64,000 nucleotides of DNA, from positions 682,001 through 746,000 of the forward strand of contig NZ_CP012938.1 of assembly GCF_001314995.1 (NCBI RefSeq). The letters run 5' to 3'. The DNA comes from Bacteroides ovatus. Lineage in GTDB: Bacteria > Bacteroidota > Bacteroidia > Bacteroidales > Bacteroidaceae. This document shows, piece by piece, positions 37,737 through 48,400 of this stretch. A program made the translations under genes and the position numbers. The first letter of the stretch is position 1; every line of letters begins with the position of its first letter. The notes under the pieces are model-generated. The model worked only from the letters and a program-made list of their open reading frames with translations. It did not search any database and was not told where the DNA came from.

Positions 37737-40571
37737 ATGAAATTCAAAAAGATTCTTCTTTCATTGCTAATTTGTTTGTCTTGTTTTGTACAGGCGAAGA
37801 ATATAACCATCAGTCGTCTTACCTGTGAGATGCAGGAGGGACTGGTAGTGGTCGAAGGTTCACCCCGTTTGGGCTGGGTGATGGAATCGCCGGAAAATGG
37901 GACACGACAATCTGCCTATGAGATTGATATTCGGGAAGCTTTTACAGGGCGTTCCGTTTGGAATAGTGGGAAGGTTTATTCTTCGCAGAGCCAGTTAGTT
38001 TCTACAAAGGGGGCAGATATACGTCCTGATAACTCATTTAATTATAGTTGGCGCGTTCGTGTTTGGGATGAAACAGATACACCTTCCGAGTGGAGCAGTG
38101 AAGCGAAATTCCGGGCAGTACCCGAAAGATTATCTTCGGGGCAGTGGATTGGAGCTATTACCCGACAAAATGCTCATTTACCGGAAGGGCGTAAGTTCCA
38201 CGGTGGAGAGCTGAAGAAACCGGAAGTGAAAGCTGCTTGGGAAGCAGTGGACACTTTGGCAAAGAAAAGTATTTGTTTGAGAAGAACATTCCAGGTAGGA
38301 GATGCGAAAGAAGGGGGTGCAAACCGTAAACCGGGCAAGAAAATAGTGGAGGCAACGGCATACGTTTGTGGTCTGGGATTCTATGAGTTTTCTTTGAATG
38401 GCAAAAAGGTGGGTAACAGTGAGTTTGCCCCATTGTGGAGTGATTATGATAAAACTGTTTACTATAACACATACGATGTGACGGAACAATTGCGGCGTGG
38501 TGAAAATGTCGTAGGAATCTTATTGGGGAATGGATTCTATAATGTGCAGGGGGGGCGTTATCGCAAATTACAGATCAGCTTTGGTCCTCCCACACTTTTA
38601 TTTGAGCTGGTTATTAACTACGAAGATGGAACATGTACGACGGTTCATTCCGATAATAATTGGAAATATGATTTTAGTCCGGTAACCTTCAATTGCATAT
38701 ATGGAGGAGAAGATTATGATGCGCGTCGTGAACAGAAAGGATGGAATCAGATTGGCTTTGATGACAGTCATTGGCGTCCGGTAGTCATACAGGAAGCTCC
38801 TAAAGGAATACTTCGTCCACAGATGGCGGCTCCGGTGAAAATCATGGAACGGTATGATATTCAAAAGGTAACCAAACTAAATGCGGACCAAGTTGCATCA
38901 GCTTCTGTATCAACTAAGAGAACAGTCGATCTTTCTGCTTTTGTGTTGGATATGGGACAGAATTTGGCTGGCTTTCCGGAAATAACAGTACGTGGCAAAC
39001 GTGGTCAGAAAGTAACTTTGATTGTAGCCGAAGCATTGACAGAGGAAGGTGCTTGCAATCAGCGTCAGACAGGGCGTCAACACTATTACGAATACACTCT
39101 GAAAGGGGAAGGCGATGAAACCTGGCACCCTCGTTTCTCTTATTATGGTTTTAGATATATTCAGGTAGAGGGGGCTGTCTTAAAAGGACAGAAGAATCCG
39201 CAGAAATTGCCTGTATTAAAGAATATTCAATCCTGTTTCGTCTATAATTCAGCCAGGAAAGTTTCCACTTTCGAATCATCCAACCGGATATTTAATGCTG
39301 CCCATCGATTGATCGAGAAAGCGGTTCGCAGCAATATGCAGTCTGTGTTTACGGATTGTCCGCATCGTGAGAAACTTGGGTGGCTGGAACAGGTACATCT
39401 GAATGGTCCGGGTTTGTTGTATAACTATGATTTGACAGCATACGCTCCGCAGATTATGCAGAATATGGCAGATGCACAACATTCCAACGGGGCCATGCCG
39501 ACAACTGCTCCGGAATACGTGATTTTTGAAGGTCCGGGTATGGATGCTTTTGCCGAATCTCCGGAGTGGGGTGGTTCTTTGGTTATTTTCCCTTTTATGT
39601 ACTATGAGACTTATGGAGACGATTCATTGATTAAGAAATATTATCCGAATATGCGTCGTTACGTGGATTATCTCAAGACTCGTGCAGATAAAGGTATTCT
39701 TTCTTTCGGATTGGGAGACTGGTATGATTACGGAGATTTTCGTGCGGGATTCTCACGGAATACGCCCGTTCCTTTGGTGGCTACTGCGCATTATTACATG
39801 ACAGTCATGTATTTGGTACAAGCTGCGAAAATGGTAGGTAATGACTTTGACATTCATTATTACACTTCGTTGGCACAGGATATAATGGTTGCATTTAATA
39901 AATGTTTTCTTCATAAAGATACGGCACAATATGGTACAGGAAGCCAATGTAGTAATGCGCTTCCGCTGTTCCTCCAAATGACGCAGGATGCAGATGAACA
40001 AGGTAACTACCGACCGGATGCAGATTTGAATGAGAAAGTATTCGCGAATCTGATAAAAGATGTGGAAGCACATGGCAACCGTTTGACTACCGGTGATGTG
40101 GGAAACCGTTATCTGATTCAGACATTGGCGCGTAATGGGGAACATGAACTTATTTATAAAATGTTCAATCATGAAGAAGCTCCCGGATATGGTTTCCAGT
40201 TAAAATTCGGCGCTACAACTTTGACCGAGCAATGGGACCCCCGTCAAGGTTCTTCCTGGAATCACTTTATGATGGGACAGATTGATGAATGGTTCTTTAA
40301 TTCACTGGTCGGTATTCGTCCTTCTACCACTCCAAAACAAGGTTATCAGAAGTTCATCATCGCTCCCCAACCTGTGGGAGATTTGAAATATGTCAAAGCG
40401 TCGTATGAAACTTTATACGGTACCATTAATGTGGACTGGACTTGTGAGAATGGGACTTTCACTTTAAACGTGTCTGTTCCGGTGAATACTACCGCTGTTG
40501 TTTATCTCCCGGGCGGAAAAGAACCGAAAGAAATACAGAGCGGAACATATCAATTGGTTTGTGCAAAATAA
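37737..40571 (+). CDS. GH78 alpha-L-rhamnosidase
   Basis: This secreted enzyme has 944 residues (signal to about VQA). It has the full GH78 layout: N-terminal beta-domain (PRLGWVMES, YEIDIR), a bacterial rhamnosidase N domain (about 180-400), a six-hairpin barrel and a C-terminal beta-domain. The catalytic region carries DCPHREKLGWLEQ (about 540-552) and the downstream TLTEQWDP (about 830), holding the expected acid and base glutamates. It sits where BT1019 does and should remove terminal rhamnose from an RG-II side chain. Its operon partners are GH28 and the esterase downstream. Confidence 0.88.
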   Translation: MKFKKILLSLLICLSCFVQAKNITISRLTCEMQEGLVVVEGSPRLGWVMESPENGTRQSAYEIDIREAFTGRSVWNSGKVYSSQSQLVSTKGADIRPDNSFNYSWRVRVWDETDTPSEWSSEAKFRAVPERLSSGQWIGAITRQNAHLPEGRKFHGGELKKPEVKAAWEAVDTLAKKSICLRRTFQVGDAKEGGANRKPGKKIVEATAYVCGLGFYEFSLNGKKVGNSEFAPLWSDYDKTVYYNTYDVTEQLRRGENVVGILLGNGFYNVQGGRYRKLQISFGPPTLLFELVINYEDGTCTTVHSDNNWKYDFSPVTFNCIYGGEDYDARREQKGWNQIGFDDSHWRPVVIQEAPKGILRPQMAAPVKIMERYDIQKVTKLNADQVASASVSTKRTVDLSAFVLDMGQNLAGFPEITVRGKRGQKVTLIVAEALTEEGACNQRQTGRQHYYEYTLKGEGDETWHPRFSYYGFRYIQVEGAVLKGQKNPQKLPVLKNIQSCFVYNSARKVSTFESSNRIFNAAHRLIEKAVRSNMQSVFTDCPHREKLGWLEQVHLNGPGLLYNYDLTAYAPQIMQNMADAQHSNGAMPTTAPEYVIFEGPGMDAFAESPEWGGSLVIFPFMYYETYGDDSLIKKYYPNMRRYVDYLKTRADKGILSFGLGDWYDYGDFRAGFSRNTPVPLVATAHYYMTVMYLVQAAKMVGNDFDIHYYTSLAQDIMVAFNKCFLHKDTAQYGTGSQCSNALPLFLQMTQDADEQGNYRPDADLNEKVFANLIKDVEAHGNRLTTGDVGNRYLIQTLARNGEHELIYKMFNHEEAPGYGFQLKFGATTLTEQWDPRQGSSWNHFMMGQIDEWFFNSLVGIRPSTTPKQGYQKFIIAPQPVGDLKYVKASYETLYGTINVDWTCENGTFTLNVSVPVNTTAVVYLPGGKEPKEIQSGTYQLVCAK

Positions 40572-40744
40572 AAGAACCTTTTTGTATATATTTGTAGAAT
40601 TAAAAAACAATGTATTCGTATAAAAAATCATGCAGCATCTTTATTTTAATCATGTAGCATGTTTGAAAAAAACATCTCAATGATTGTCTTCAAACATTGG
40701 GAAGAAAAAAAGATTCTATTAGCATGATTTTTTAGAAGGAAACG

Positions 40745-42124
40745 ATGAAATATACTTTAATAATATCGATTATGAATTTACGAACAACTCTTTTTGTCTT
40801 TCTTTGCTTCTGTGCAACCACAGTTCTTCGTGCCGAGCGTGTAGATATGCTGAAGGCCGGTGCAAAAGCAAATGGCAAGACTCTTAATACAAAGCTAATC
40901 AATTCAACGATTGACCGTCTGAACCGTGGCGGCGGAGGTACTCTTTTCTTTCCTGCCGGAACTTACCTGACGGGGAGTATCCATCTGAAAAGTAATATTA
41001 CACTGGAGTTGGAAGCCGGAGCTACCTTGCTCTTTTCCGATAACTTTGATGACTATCTTCCTTTTGTCGAGGTTCGTCATGAAGGAGTGATGATGAAAAG
41101 TTTCCAGCCTTTGATTTATGCGGTAGATGCCGAGAATATTACGATCAAAGGAGAAGGAACTTTGGACGGACAAGGAAAGAAATGGTGGATGGAGTTCTTT
41201 CGTGTCATGATTGATTTGAAAGACAATGGCATGCGTGATGTGAATAAATATCAGTCCATGTGGGATGCAGCAAATGATACGACAGCAATTTATGCTGAAA
41301 CGAACAAGGATTATGTAAATACATTGCAACGTCGCTTTTTCCGTCCTCCGTTCATTCAGCCCGTTCGTTGTAAGAAAGTAAAGATTGAAGGAGTGAAAAT
41401 CATAAATTCTCCCTTCTGGACGGTCAATCCGGAGTTTTGCGACAATGTAACTATAAAGGGGATCACCATAGATAATGCGCCCTCACCAAATACGGACGGA
41501 GTGAATCCGGAATCCTGCCGCAACGTACATATCAGCGACTGCCATATATCAGTAGGAGACGATTGCATCACAATCAAGTCGGGAAGAGATGCGCAGGCCC
41601 GTCGTTTGGGAGTACCTTGCGAGAATATCACTATCACCAACTGCACCATGCTTTCCGGTCACGGAGGCGTTGTTATCGGCAGCGAGATGAGTGGGAGTGT
41701 GCGTAAAGTTACTATTTCTAATTGCGTGTTTGACGGAACAGATCGTGGAATCCGTATTAAGTCGACCCGTGGAAGGGGAGGAGTCGTTGAAGATATTCGT
41801 GTCAGCAACGTCGTAATGAGCAACATTAAACAGGAAGCTGTCGTATTGAATTTGAAATACAGTAAAATGCCTGTCGAACCTAAGAGTGAACGCACTCCGA
41901 TATTCCGTAACGTACATATCAGCGGAATGACTGTGACAAACGTAAAGACTCCGATCAAAATAGTGGGCTTGGAAGAAGCGCCGATATCTGACATCGTTTT
42001 GCGTGATATTCACATTCAAGAAGGGAAACAGAAATGTATCTTCGAAAATTGTGAACGTATCACGATGGATGACGTAATCGTCAATGGTGAAGTAATTAAA
42101 AGCACCACAAATACTACAGATTAA
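40745..42124 (+). CDS. GH28 galacturonidase (polygalacturonase family)
   Basis: This 459-residue secreted beta-helix enzyme carries all four GH28 signatures: NTDG (249-252), GDDC (271-274), GHGG (305-308) and RIK (about 337-339). An alternative ATG at 40772 (MNLRTTLFVFLC) would give a more standard signal peptide; I keep 40745 but cannot decide. Members in RG-II loci are exo-acting and remove alpha-galacturonic acid (BT1018 position). A 173-bp gap separates it from GH78. The end of the gene overlaps an inverted repeat (42113-42190). Confidence 0.9.
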   Translation: MKYTLIISIMNLRTTLFVFLCFCATTVLRAERVDMLKAGAKANGKTLNTKLINSTIDRLNRGGGGTLFFPAGTYLTGSIHLKSNITLELEAGATLLFSDNFDDYLPFVEVRHEGVMMKSFQPLIYAVDAENITIKGEGTLDGQGKKWWMEFFRVMIDLKDNGMRDVNKYQSMWDAANDTTAIYAETNKDYVNTLQRRFFRPPFIQPVRCKKVKIEGVKIINSPFWTVNPEFCDNVTIKGITIDNAPSPNTDGVNPESCRNVHISDCHISVGDDCITIKSGRDAQARRLGVPCENITITNCTMLSGHGGVVIGSEMSGSVRKVTISNCVFDGTDRGIRIKSTRGRGGVVEDIRVSNVVMSNIKQEAVVLNLKYSKMPVEPKSERTPIFRNVHISGMTVTNVKTPIKIVGLEEAPISDIVLRDIHIQEGKQKCIFENCERITMDDVIVNGEVIKSTTNTTD

Positions 42125-42190
42125 CACAGATTTTTAATTCGACTAAATTATAAGAATAATAAATCTGTGAAAATCTGTGTAATCTGTGGT
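42113..42190. repeat. CACAGATT-type inverted repeat at the GH28 stop codon
   Basis: ACTACAGATTAACACAGATTTT... (from 42113) pairs with AAAATCTGTGTAATCTGTGGT (42170-42190), allowing one bulge and one mismatch. The left arm includes the last GH28 codons and the stop. It may be a weak terminator between GH28 and the esterase or an interspersed repeat. Confidence 0.6.
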
Positions 42191-42220
42191 GAAAAAACAA
42201 CTTACATAAATTAAAAATAA

Positions 42221-44185
42221 ATGAAACGAATCCTTTTTACTATGCTTCTTGCCGCATCTCTTTCGGCCGAAGCCCAGACGCAAACATACGAGACGGAATT
42301 TGCCCGTCCCTTGAATGAAGTACTGACGGATATACAGAACCGTTTCGGAGTCCGTTTGAAATATGACATTGATACGGTGGGAAAAGTGCTGTCTTATGCC
42401 GATTTCCGTATTCGTCCTTATTCCGTGGAAGAATCCTTGACGAATGTATTGGCACCTTTCGATTATAAATTTGTTAAGCAGAAAGGAAATATGTATAAGC
42501 TGAAAGCATACGAGTATCCACGTCGTACAGATGCAGACGGAGAGAAGATGCTGGCTTATCTGAATACACTCTATACAGACCAACAGTCCTTTCAACTTCG
42601 TGCCGATTCTCTGAAAAAAGAGGTACGTCAGCGTTTAGGTATTGATACTTTGTTGGCTCAATGTGTCAAAACCAAACCTATTCTTTCAAAGATACGTAAG
42701 TTTGATGGCTATACCGTGCAGAATTTCGCACTTGAAACACTTCCCGGATTATACATTTGCGGTTCTATCTATACGCCCCAATCGAAAGGAAAACATGCGT
42801 TGATAATCTGCCCTAACGGACATTTTGGTGGCGGACGTTATCGGGAAGACCAACAACAACGTATGGGAACTTTAGCACGCATGGGAGCTGTTTGTGTAGA
42901 CTATGATTTGTTCGGATGGGGAGAGTCGGCTTTGCAAGTGGGCAGTGCGGCACACCGTAGTAGTGCGGCGCACACTATTCAGGCAATGAACGGCTTACTG
43001 ATTCTTGACTACATGCTTGCTTCCCGTAAGGACATTGATACCAGCCGTATCGGTACGAATGGCGGTTCGGGTGGAGGTACCCATACTGTATTGTTGAGCG
43101 TATTAGATGATCGTTTCACCGCTTCAGCTCCGGTAGTGAGCCTAGCTTCTCACTTCGACGGTGGCTGTCCCTGCGAAAGCGGAATGCCTATTCAACTATC
43201 TGCAGGAGGAACCTGTAATGCGGAATTAGCCGCTACTTTTGCTCCTCGTCCACAACTGATCGTATCGGATGGCGGCGACTGGACGGCCAGTGTTCCTACT
43301 CTTGAATTTCCTTATCTGCAACGAATCTACGGATTCTACCAGGCAAAAGATAAAGTAACGAATGTACATCTTCCCAAAGAGAAACATGACTTTGGCCCGA
43401 ATAAGCGGAATGCTGTTTATGACTTCTTCGCAGAAGTATTCAAATTGGATAAAAAGATGTTGGATGAAAGCAAGGTCACCATTGAACCGGAATCCGCTAT
43501 GTATAGTTTTGGTGAAAAAGGAGCTTTGCTTCCTGAAGGCGCCATCCGTTCTTTTGACAAGGTAGCTGCTTATTTTGACAAGAAGGCTTTTGCTAATTTA
43601 AAATCAGATGCTTCTCTCGAAAAGAAAGCCATTGACTGGGTAGCTTCTTTAGAGTTGAACGATGATAAAAAAGCAGGTTTTGCAGTAACTGCCATTTATA
43701 ATCATCTTCGTAAAGTGCGTGACTGGCACAATGAGCACCCTTATACAACAATCCCCGAGGGTATCAATCCTCTGACAGGCAAACCGCTTTCCAAGCTCGA
43801 CCGTGAAATGATTGCAGATTCTGCTATGCCGAAAGAAGTGCATGAAAGGCTAATGAAAGATCTGCGCAGAGTATTGACGGAAGAACAGATTGAACAAATC
43901 CTGGATAAATACACGGTAGGTAAAGTTGCTTTTACCTTGAAAGGTTATCAGGCCATTGTACCCAATATGACGGAAGAGGAAACGGCTTTCGTTCTGGAAC
44001 AGTTGAAATTGGCTCGTGAACAGGCTATTGACTACAAGAATATGAAGCAGATTTCTGCTATCTTCGAAATTTATAAAACCAAATGCGAACAGTATTTCAA
44101 TGAGCATGGTCGCAACTGGCGGCAGATGTTCAAAGATTACGTGAATAAGCGAAACGCAGAAAAGAAGGCTCAAGGAAAGAAATAA
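42221..44185 (+). CDS. RG-II pectin methylesterase-like alpha/beta hydrolase with C-terminal DUF3826-like domain
   Basis: This is a secreted 654-residue protein (signal to about AEAQ). An STN/DUF4974-like domain is at about 20-95 (NEVLTDIQNRFGVRLKYD). The alpha/beta-hydrolase core spans about 110-420, with the nucleophile motif GTNGGSGGG (Ser283) and a histidine in KHDFGPN (His389). Residues about 465-650 are helical and resemble the stand-alone DUF3826 protein at 32296. Position and size match BT1017, an RG-II pectin methylesterase (carbohydrate esterase). The expected role is to remove methyl esters from the galacturonan backbone before GH28/PL1 action. A 12-bp hairpin follows. Confidence 0.8.
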   Translation: MKRILFTMLLAASLSAEAQTQTYETEFARPLNEVLTDIQNRFGVRLKYDIDTVGKVLSYADFRIRPYSVEESLTNVLAPFDYKFVKQKGNMYKLKAYEYPRRTDADGEKMLAYLNTLYTDQQSFQLRADSLKKEVRQRLGIDTLLAQCVKTKPILSKIRKFDGYTVQNFALETLPGLYICGSIYTPQSKGKHALIICPNGHFGGGRYREDQQQRMGTLARMGAVCVDYDLFGWGESALQVGSAAHRSSAAHTIQAMNGLLILDYMLASRKDIDTSRIGTNGGSGGGTHTVLLSVLDDRFTASAPVVSLASHFDGGCPCESGMPIQLSAGGTCNAELAATFAPRPQLIVSDGGDWTASVPTLEFPYLQRIYGFYQAKDKVTNVHLPKEKHDFGPNKRNAVYDFFAEVFKLDKKMLDESKVTIEPESAMYSFGEKGALLPEGAIRSFDKVAAYFDKKAFANLKSDASLEKKAIDWVASLELNDDKKAGFAVTAIYNHLRKVRDWHNEHPYTTIPEGINPLTGKPLSKLDREMIADSAMPKEVHERLMKDLRRVLTEEQIEQILDKYTVGKVAFTLKGYQAIVPNMTEEETAFVLEQLKLAREQAIDYKNMKQISAIFEIYKTKCEQYFNEHGRNWRQMFKDYVNKRNAEKKAQGKK

Positions 44186-44251
44186 ATGAGGGTAAACCCT
44201 TAACCTCCTACATAACCGGAAAATCTCCGGGATAATAGAAGAATATAATAG

Positions 44252-44282
44252 AGCTATGCTTTGCAACTGACAAAGCATAGCT
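44252..44282. terminator. Bidirectional terminator hairpin between convergent blocks
   Basis: AGCTATGCTTTG (44252-44263) and CAAAGCATAGCT (44271-44282) are perfect complements with a 7-nt loop. It lies between the plus-strand esterase and the minus-strand SDR gene. Confidence 0.7.
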
Positions 44283-44295
44283 TTATCATATCTAA

Positions 44296-44430
44296 AACTA
44301 TGCTTTAGCTCTCAAAAAACACTGCTATCACTTTCACGAAGCTTTGATTGTGAAGACAGGAGTGGAAGTTACTCGAAACGTGTTGAAAGATTCTCTTGGT
44401 GATGACTTTACTTCAAACTATTCAATATAA
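44296..44430 (+). other. Possible coding remnant
   Basis: A short plus-strand frame with protein-like composition (HFHEALIVKTGVEVTRNVL, then KDSLGDDFTSNYSI and a stop) has no start codon and overlaps the SDR 3' end by 13 bp. It could be the tail of a lost gene. I recognise no family, and chance cannot be excluded. Confidence 0.2.
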
Positions 44431-45305
44431 ATCATCTTTTTCGTCATTCCCCCGTCAATAGTGATGTTTTCTCCATTGATGAAATCATTGTTTTCCTCGC
44501 AGAGAAACAGACACATGCGGGCAATATCTTCCGGTTTACCTACCCGGCGTGAAGGATGCTGTGAATGGTCTTCCGGTTGGAGTTGAGCATAATCATGAGT
44601 CTGTATCCATCCCGGAGCAATGGAATTTACTGTGATATTCCATTCGGATAAAGACAAAGCCAATGCATGAGTCAAAGAATAGATACCACCTTTCGATGCT
44701 GCATAACCTTCACTTCCCGGTTCACTCATCAGATAACGTGTAGAGCAGATATTTACAATTCGGCCGTATGGGTTGGGAGAGGGCTGCTTTTTACGATGGA
44801 TGGCAAGCAGCCGGGAAGTGATGAATACAGGACGCAGGTTAATAGAAAGAATTTTGTCGAAATCTTCTACACTTGTCTCTGTGATAGAAGAAAATTTGCT
44901 GATACCGACGTTGTTGACAATAATATCAATATCGTTCCATTCGGCAAGAATGGTTTGCATACAACTTTCAAGTGCGTTTTTATCACTTACGTCGACCTTA
45001 TGGAATGTAGCCCCGGTTGCCTTCGCAGTCTCCTGTCCCGATGTTTCGTTTATATCACAAAAGGCAACTTGATTTCCAGCTAGGCAAAAAGCTTCTACTA
45101 TTGCTTTGCCTATTCCTTCCGCTCCGCCTGTTATAAATACTCTTCTTTTTGAGTCTTCCGGTTTTGAAACCGTTGAAGTGTGAGACTTCGATTCAGCCGG
45201 ACGTACTGCTGTTAGTTTCTTCTTACCATATTTTTGTGCTTGTTTCCAAGCAGCTTTTCGGGCTTCGTATTGTTCCTGTTGTCTCTCTATATAATTATCT
45301 GCCAT
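44418..45305 (-). CDS. SDR-family oxidoreductase with N-terminal extension
   Basis: This 295-residue classical short-chain dehydrogenase/reductase has the cofactor motif TGGAEGIG (59-66), NNVG (131-134), catalytic Ser188 and YAASK (Tyr201, Lys205). C-terminal NSIAPGWIQT and NGENITIDGG complete the fold. The first ~50 residues are an unusual charged, Lys/Gln-rich extension (QQEQYEARKAAWKQAQKYGK). It has no signal peptide, so it is cytoplasmic. Lying at the end of the RG-II minus block, it may process an RG-II monosaccharide such as apiose, aceric acid or a deoxy-keto acid. That substrate is speculation. Confidence 0.82.
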   Translation of the reverse strand: MADNYIERQQEQYEARKAAWKQAQKYGKKKLTAVRPAESKSHTSTVSKPEDSKRRVFITGGAEGIGKAIVEAFCLAGNQVAFCDINETSGQETAKATGATFHKVDVSDKNALESCMQTILAEWNDIDIIVNNVGISKFSSITETSVEDFDKILSINLRPVFITSRLLAIHRKKQPSPNPYGRIVNICSTRYLMSEPGSEGYAASKGGIYSLTHALALSLSEWNITVNSIAPGWIQTHDYAQLQPEDHSQHPSRRVGKPEDIARMCLFLCEENNDFINGENITIDGGMTKKMIYIE

Positions 45306-45358
45306 CGTTATTTTTTATTTATTGGCAAATGTAAAGTATAAAATGGATAAATACAAGA

Positions 45359-45394
45359 ATCGACCGCTCTTTTGCGGGCAAAGGAGCGGTCGAT
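45359..45394. terminator. Strong hairpin between GH78-GH33 and SDR genes
   Basis: A 17-bp stem (45359-45375 with 45378-45394, one G-U pair) lies just downstream of the GH78-GH33 stop on the minus strand. It should separate that operon from the SDR gene, which would then need its own promoter. Confidence 0.7.
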
Positions 45395-45418
45395 TTCATT
45401 CGGATGATCGTTCAATAT

Positions 45419-48400
45419 TTAAAACTTCGTCGGATCTATCTCTGCATATTTAATTCGTTGACGGCGCCATGTGTAAATGGCATGCAACTTCCCGTCTTTC
45501 CCCTGAATAATGCTAGGGTAAGAGTATTGGCTGATTGGACTATCTTCTAATGTAAGAACAGGTTGCCAATTGATACCATCTTCTGAAACGGCCACACAGA
45601 GCGGAGTACGCGGACCTTTCGGAGTTCCGGGCAATGTAGAGAAATTATTGTAGATAAGGATATGTCTACCGTCTTTCATTGTCACGGCATCCGTACCGGA
45701 ATTATTATTCGGGACATTCAGCAGCGTTACTTTACTCCATGTGTCACCATTATCACTGCTCCACGCAGTTGCTACCTGTGCGTTACGTGTACGACAGAGT
45801 ATCTGTAATCTTCCGTCCTTATGCTTCAGAATACTGGGTTGTATTGCATAAACAGGTTTGGCTCCTTCTCCTTTGATCGCTTCTCCGCCTTCTTGGTCAT
45901 CCACATTCACACCTCCCTTTTTACGATTTTGGGTGGGGACAGATAACTCGGCATCCAGTGGTCCGACCATCTTCCAGGTCTTGCCTTTATCATCGGAAAT
46001 CTCGAAATGGACACGCCATCCGTTACTTCCTTCCGTACTGGAAGGGCAGATGATACGCCCATTGATATATTCCGGTTTATTCTTAATAGGTCCAAGAAAA
46101 CCTTTCGGAAGCGCTTCGCGTTTGCTCCAGGTTTTTCCTCCGTCGCGTGAACGGACAAGCCATCCTGTCCAGTCGCTCACTTTCAAACCTATTTTATAAA
46201 ACAGAATCAGGTCACCTCCGGGAATCTGGAAAAGAACCGGGTTCCAGCAAGCTTTTCTGCGGGCAATAAGTGTTCCTTTTGCATCTTTCACCGGGGTACA
46301 GGTTGAATCGATTCCGGCTAATACTGCTTGTGGGTCTTTGAGTGAAAACACACCATCGGCAGCAAGTTTGGGGGTGGTCCATTCTTTAGAGCCTTTAGGT
46401 TTACGACATACCCAGATGCAACAATCCGGATTGCGCTCTTTGGTTCCTCCGAAGAAAGAGGCTACGAGATCACCATTTTTCAGCTCTACTATCGTAGCTC
46501 CGTGACATTCGGGGAAAGAAGCGTTTTCGTACAGGAATTCATCAGTCAGAATAGCCGTATTCCGGGTGGGAATGTCTACACTGAAATGATATTTTCCTGA
46601 TCCGATTTTTTCTTTCCGTCCATCCGGAAGATGTACTTCCCCCGTCGTATTGGCGGGAAGTTCGATATCCCATTCCAAATGTGTGGGAGTCTTTGTCCAT
46701 CGGCTGGTTATTTTTCCGTAGATACTCATGTACGATGCATCCACGTTACTCAACTCCTGAATTTCAAAAGCCGGCTGGAAGACGATATGCTTGTAACCGG
46801 ACTTCCAGCGGTCCGCACGGATACCTGCCAGGTTATTGAAGCACCAAGGCAATAAATCACCTAAAAGCATCACATGATTACCGCTATTCATTTCAGGATT
46901 TGCCGTATCACCGTTCCATAACTCCCAAATAGTGGTAGCACCTTTTTCAACCATATATCCCCAGGAAGGATATGTTTTATTGGTAGCCAGTAGATAAGCT
47001 ACATTGGCATGGCCGCGACGGCTCAATTCACGCAATAACCATTGTACGCCGATCACTCCGGTACTTATATGTCCCTTGTTGGTTGTAATAATGGAAGTTA
47101 CGGCATTTTTAGCTACTTCATTGATGTAGTTCTTTGGCACTAGACCAAAAGCAAGTGGCAAGATATTGGCAGTAACTGTGTTGTTACCATAGAAAATACT
47201 ATCCGGATATAAGGTATGTCCCGGTACGGGAGAGGTACCTTCCTTTACGTGAAGAAAACGGGCATTGAATGCGTCTTTCATGCGATGTTCCAAATCTTCC
47301 CATTCTTCTGCGTCAGCTTTCAGCCCTTGCAAGCTTGCAAAGCGGTGCATCAGTTGTAATACCTTCAGATAATAAGCCGTTGCGATCAAAGCTCCGTCAG
47401 TCTTGCGGGAAGGGTCCTTACTATGAATTAACTCCAGTGATTCGGGCGGAACGCACCAGTCACCATATTTATCTTTGGTGATGATAAAATCTTCTGTCAT
47501 ATAGTATTCCCGGATATGAGATACCCACTTCTTGATAGCCGGATAATTCTCTTCGATCGGACGTTTATCTCCAAAGTTTGTGAAAAGCATGTCGCAGGCC
47601 ATTGGTAAAGCGGCAGGCCAGGTCACATTGTCCGAGTAGTAGTTCCAGTATGCCGGGGCTACATCAGGAATACAGCCGTCTTCCCGTTGTGCTTCGCGGA
47701 TGTCACGCGTCCATTTGGTATACATGGCGTAATTATCGAAAAGCATGCTTTCTCCCCAACAGCCCATAGTACGGTCACCCAACCATGGTTGGCGTTCATT
47801 CCGTTGCGGACAGTCAACCGGCATCCCTTTATAGTTGCTCCGGATTCCCCAAAATGCATTGCGGATAATCTTATTCAGAGTTTCGTCAGAACAGTTGAAA
47901 GTACCGATATGCTCCATTTCATCTTCTACTACTTCGGCAACGAAATCTTCTGCCTTCGCATTCAGATAACCGCTGACTTCTACATAACGGAACCCATGAT
48001 AAATAAAACGAGGTGCCCAGGTAGCATCTTTTGTTTCGCGTCCGCTGACAACATATACATCTGTAGAACGGGCATCCCTGAAGTTTCTTGTATAAAGTTC
48101 GCCATTGTCTTGCAGACTTTCTGCAAAACGGAGACGGATGCTATCGCCAGCCTGTCCTTTTATCCGGAAACGTACCCAGCCCGCCATATTCTGACCGATA
48201 TCCAGGATATATTTGTTACCGAGCTTTTTAATAGAAACAGGCTTTAAGGTTTCTGTGACTTTCATGCCCGGCATCATTTGTGCACGCAATGTTCCTGAAG
48301 GAATACTGACACGTTGGGCCGGCATCCAGTTTTTGTCATCATATCCGGTTTGACTCCAGGCTCCTAACTCTTTACGGGCATCGTATTCTTCGCCATCATA

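Noticed and set aside
44296..44430. Protein-like tail without a start codon, considered as a pseudogene
   Set aside because: Too short for a family call and overlapping the SDR end; listed only as a low-confidence feature.
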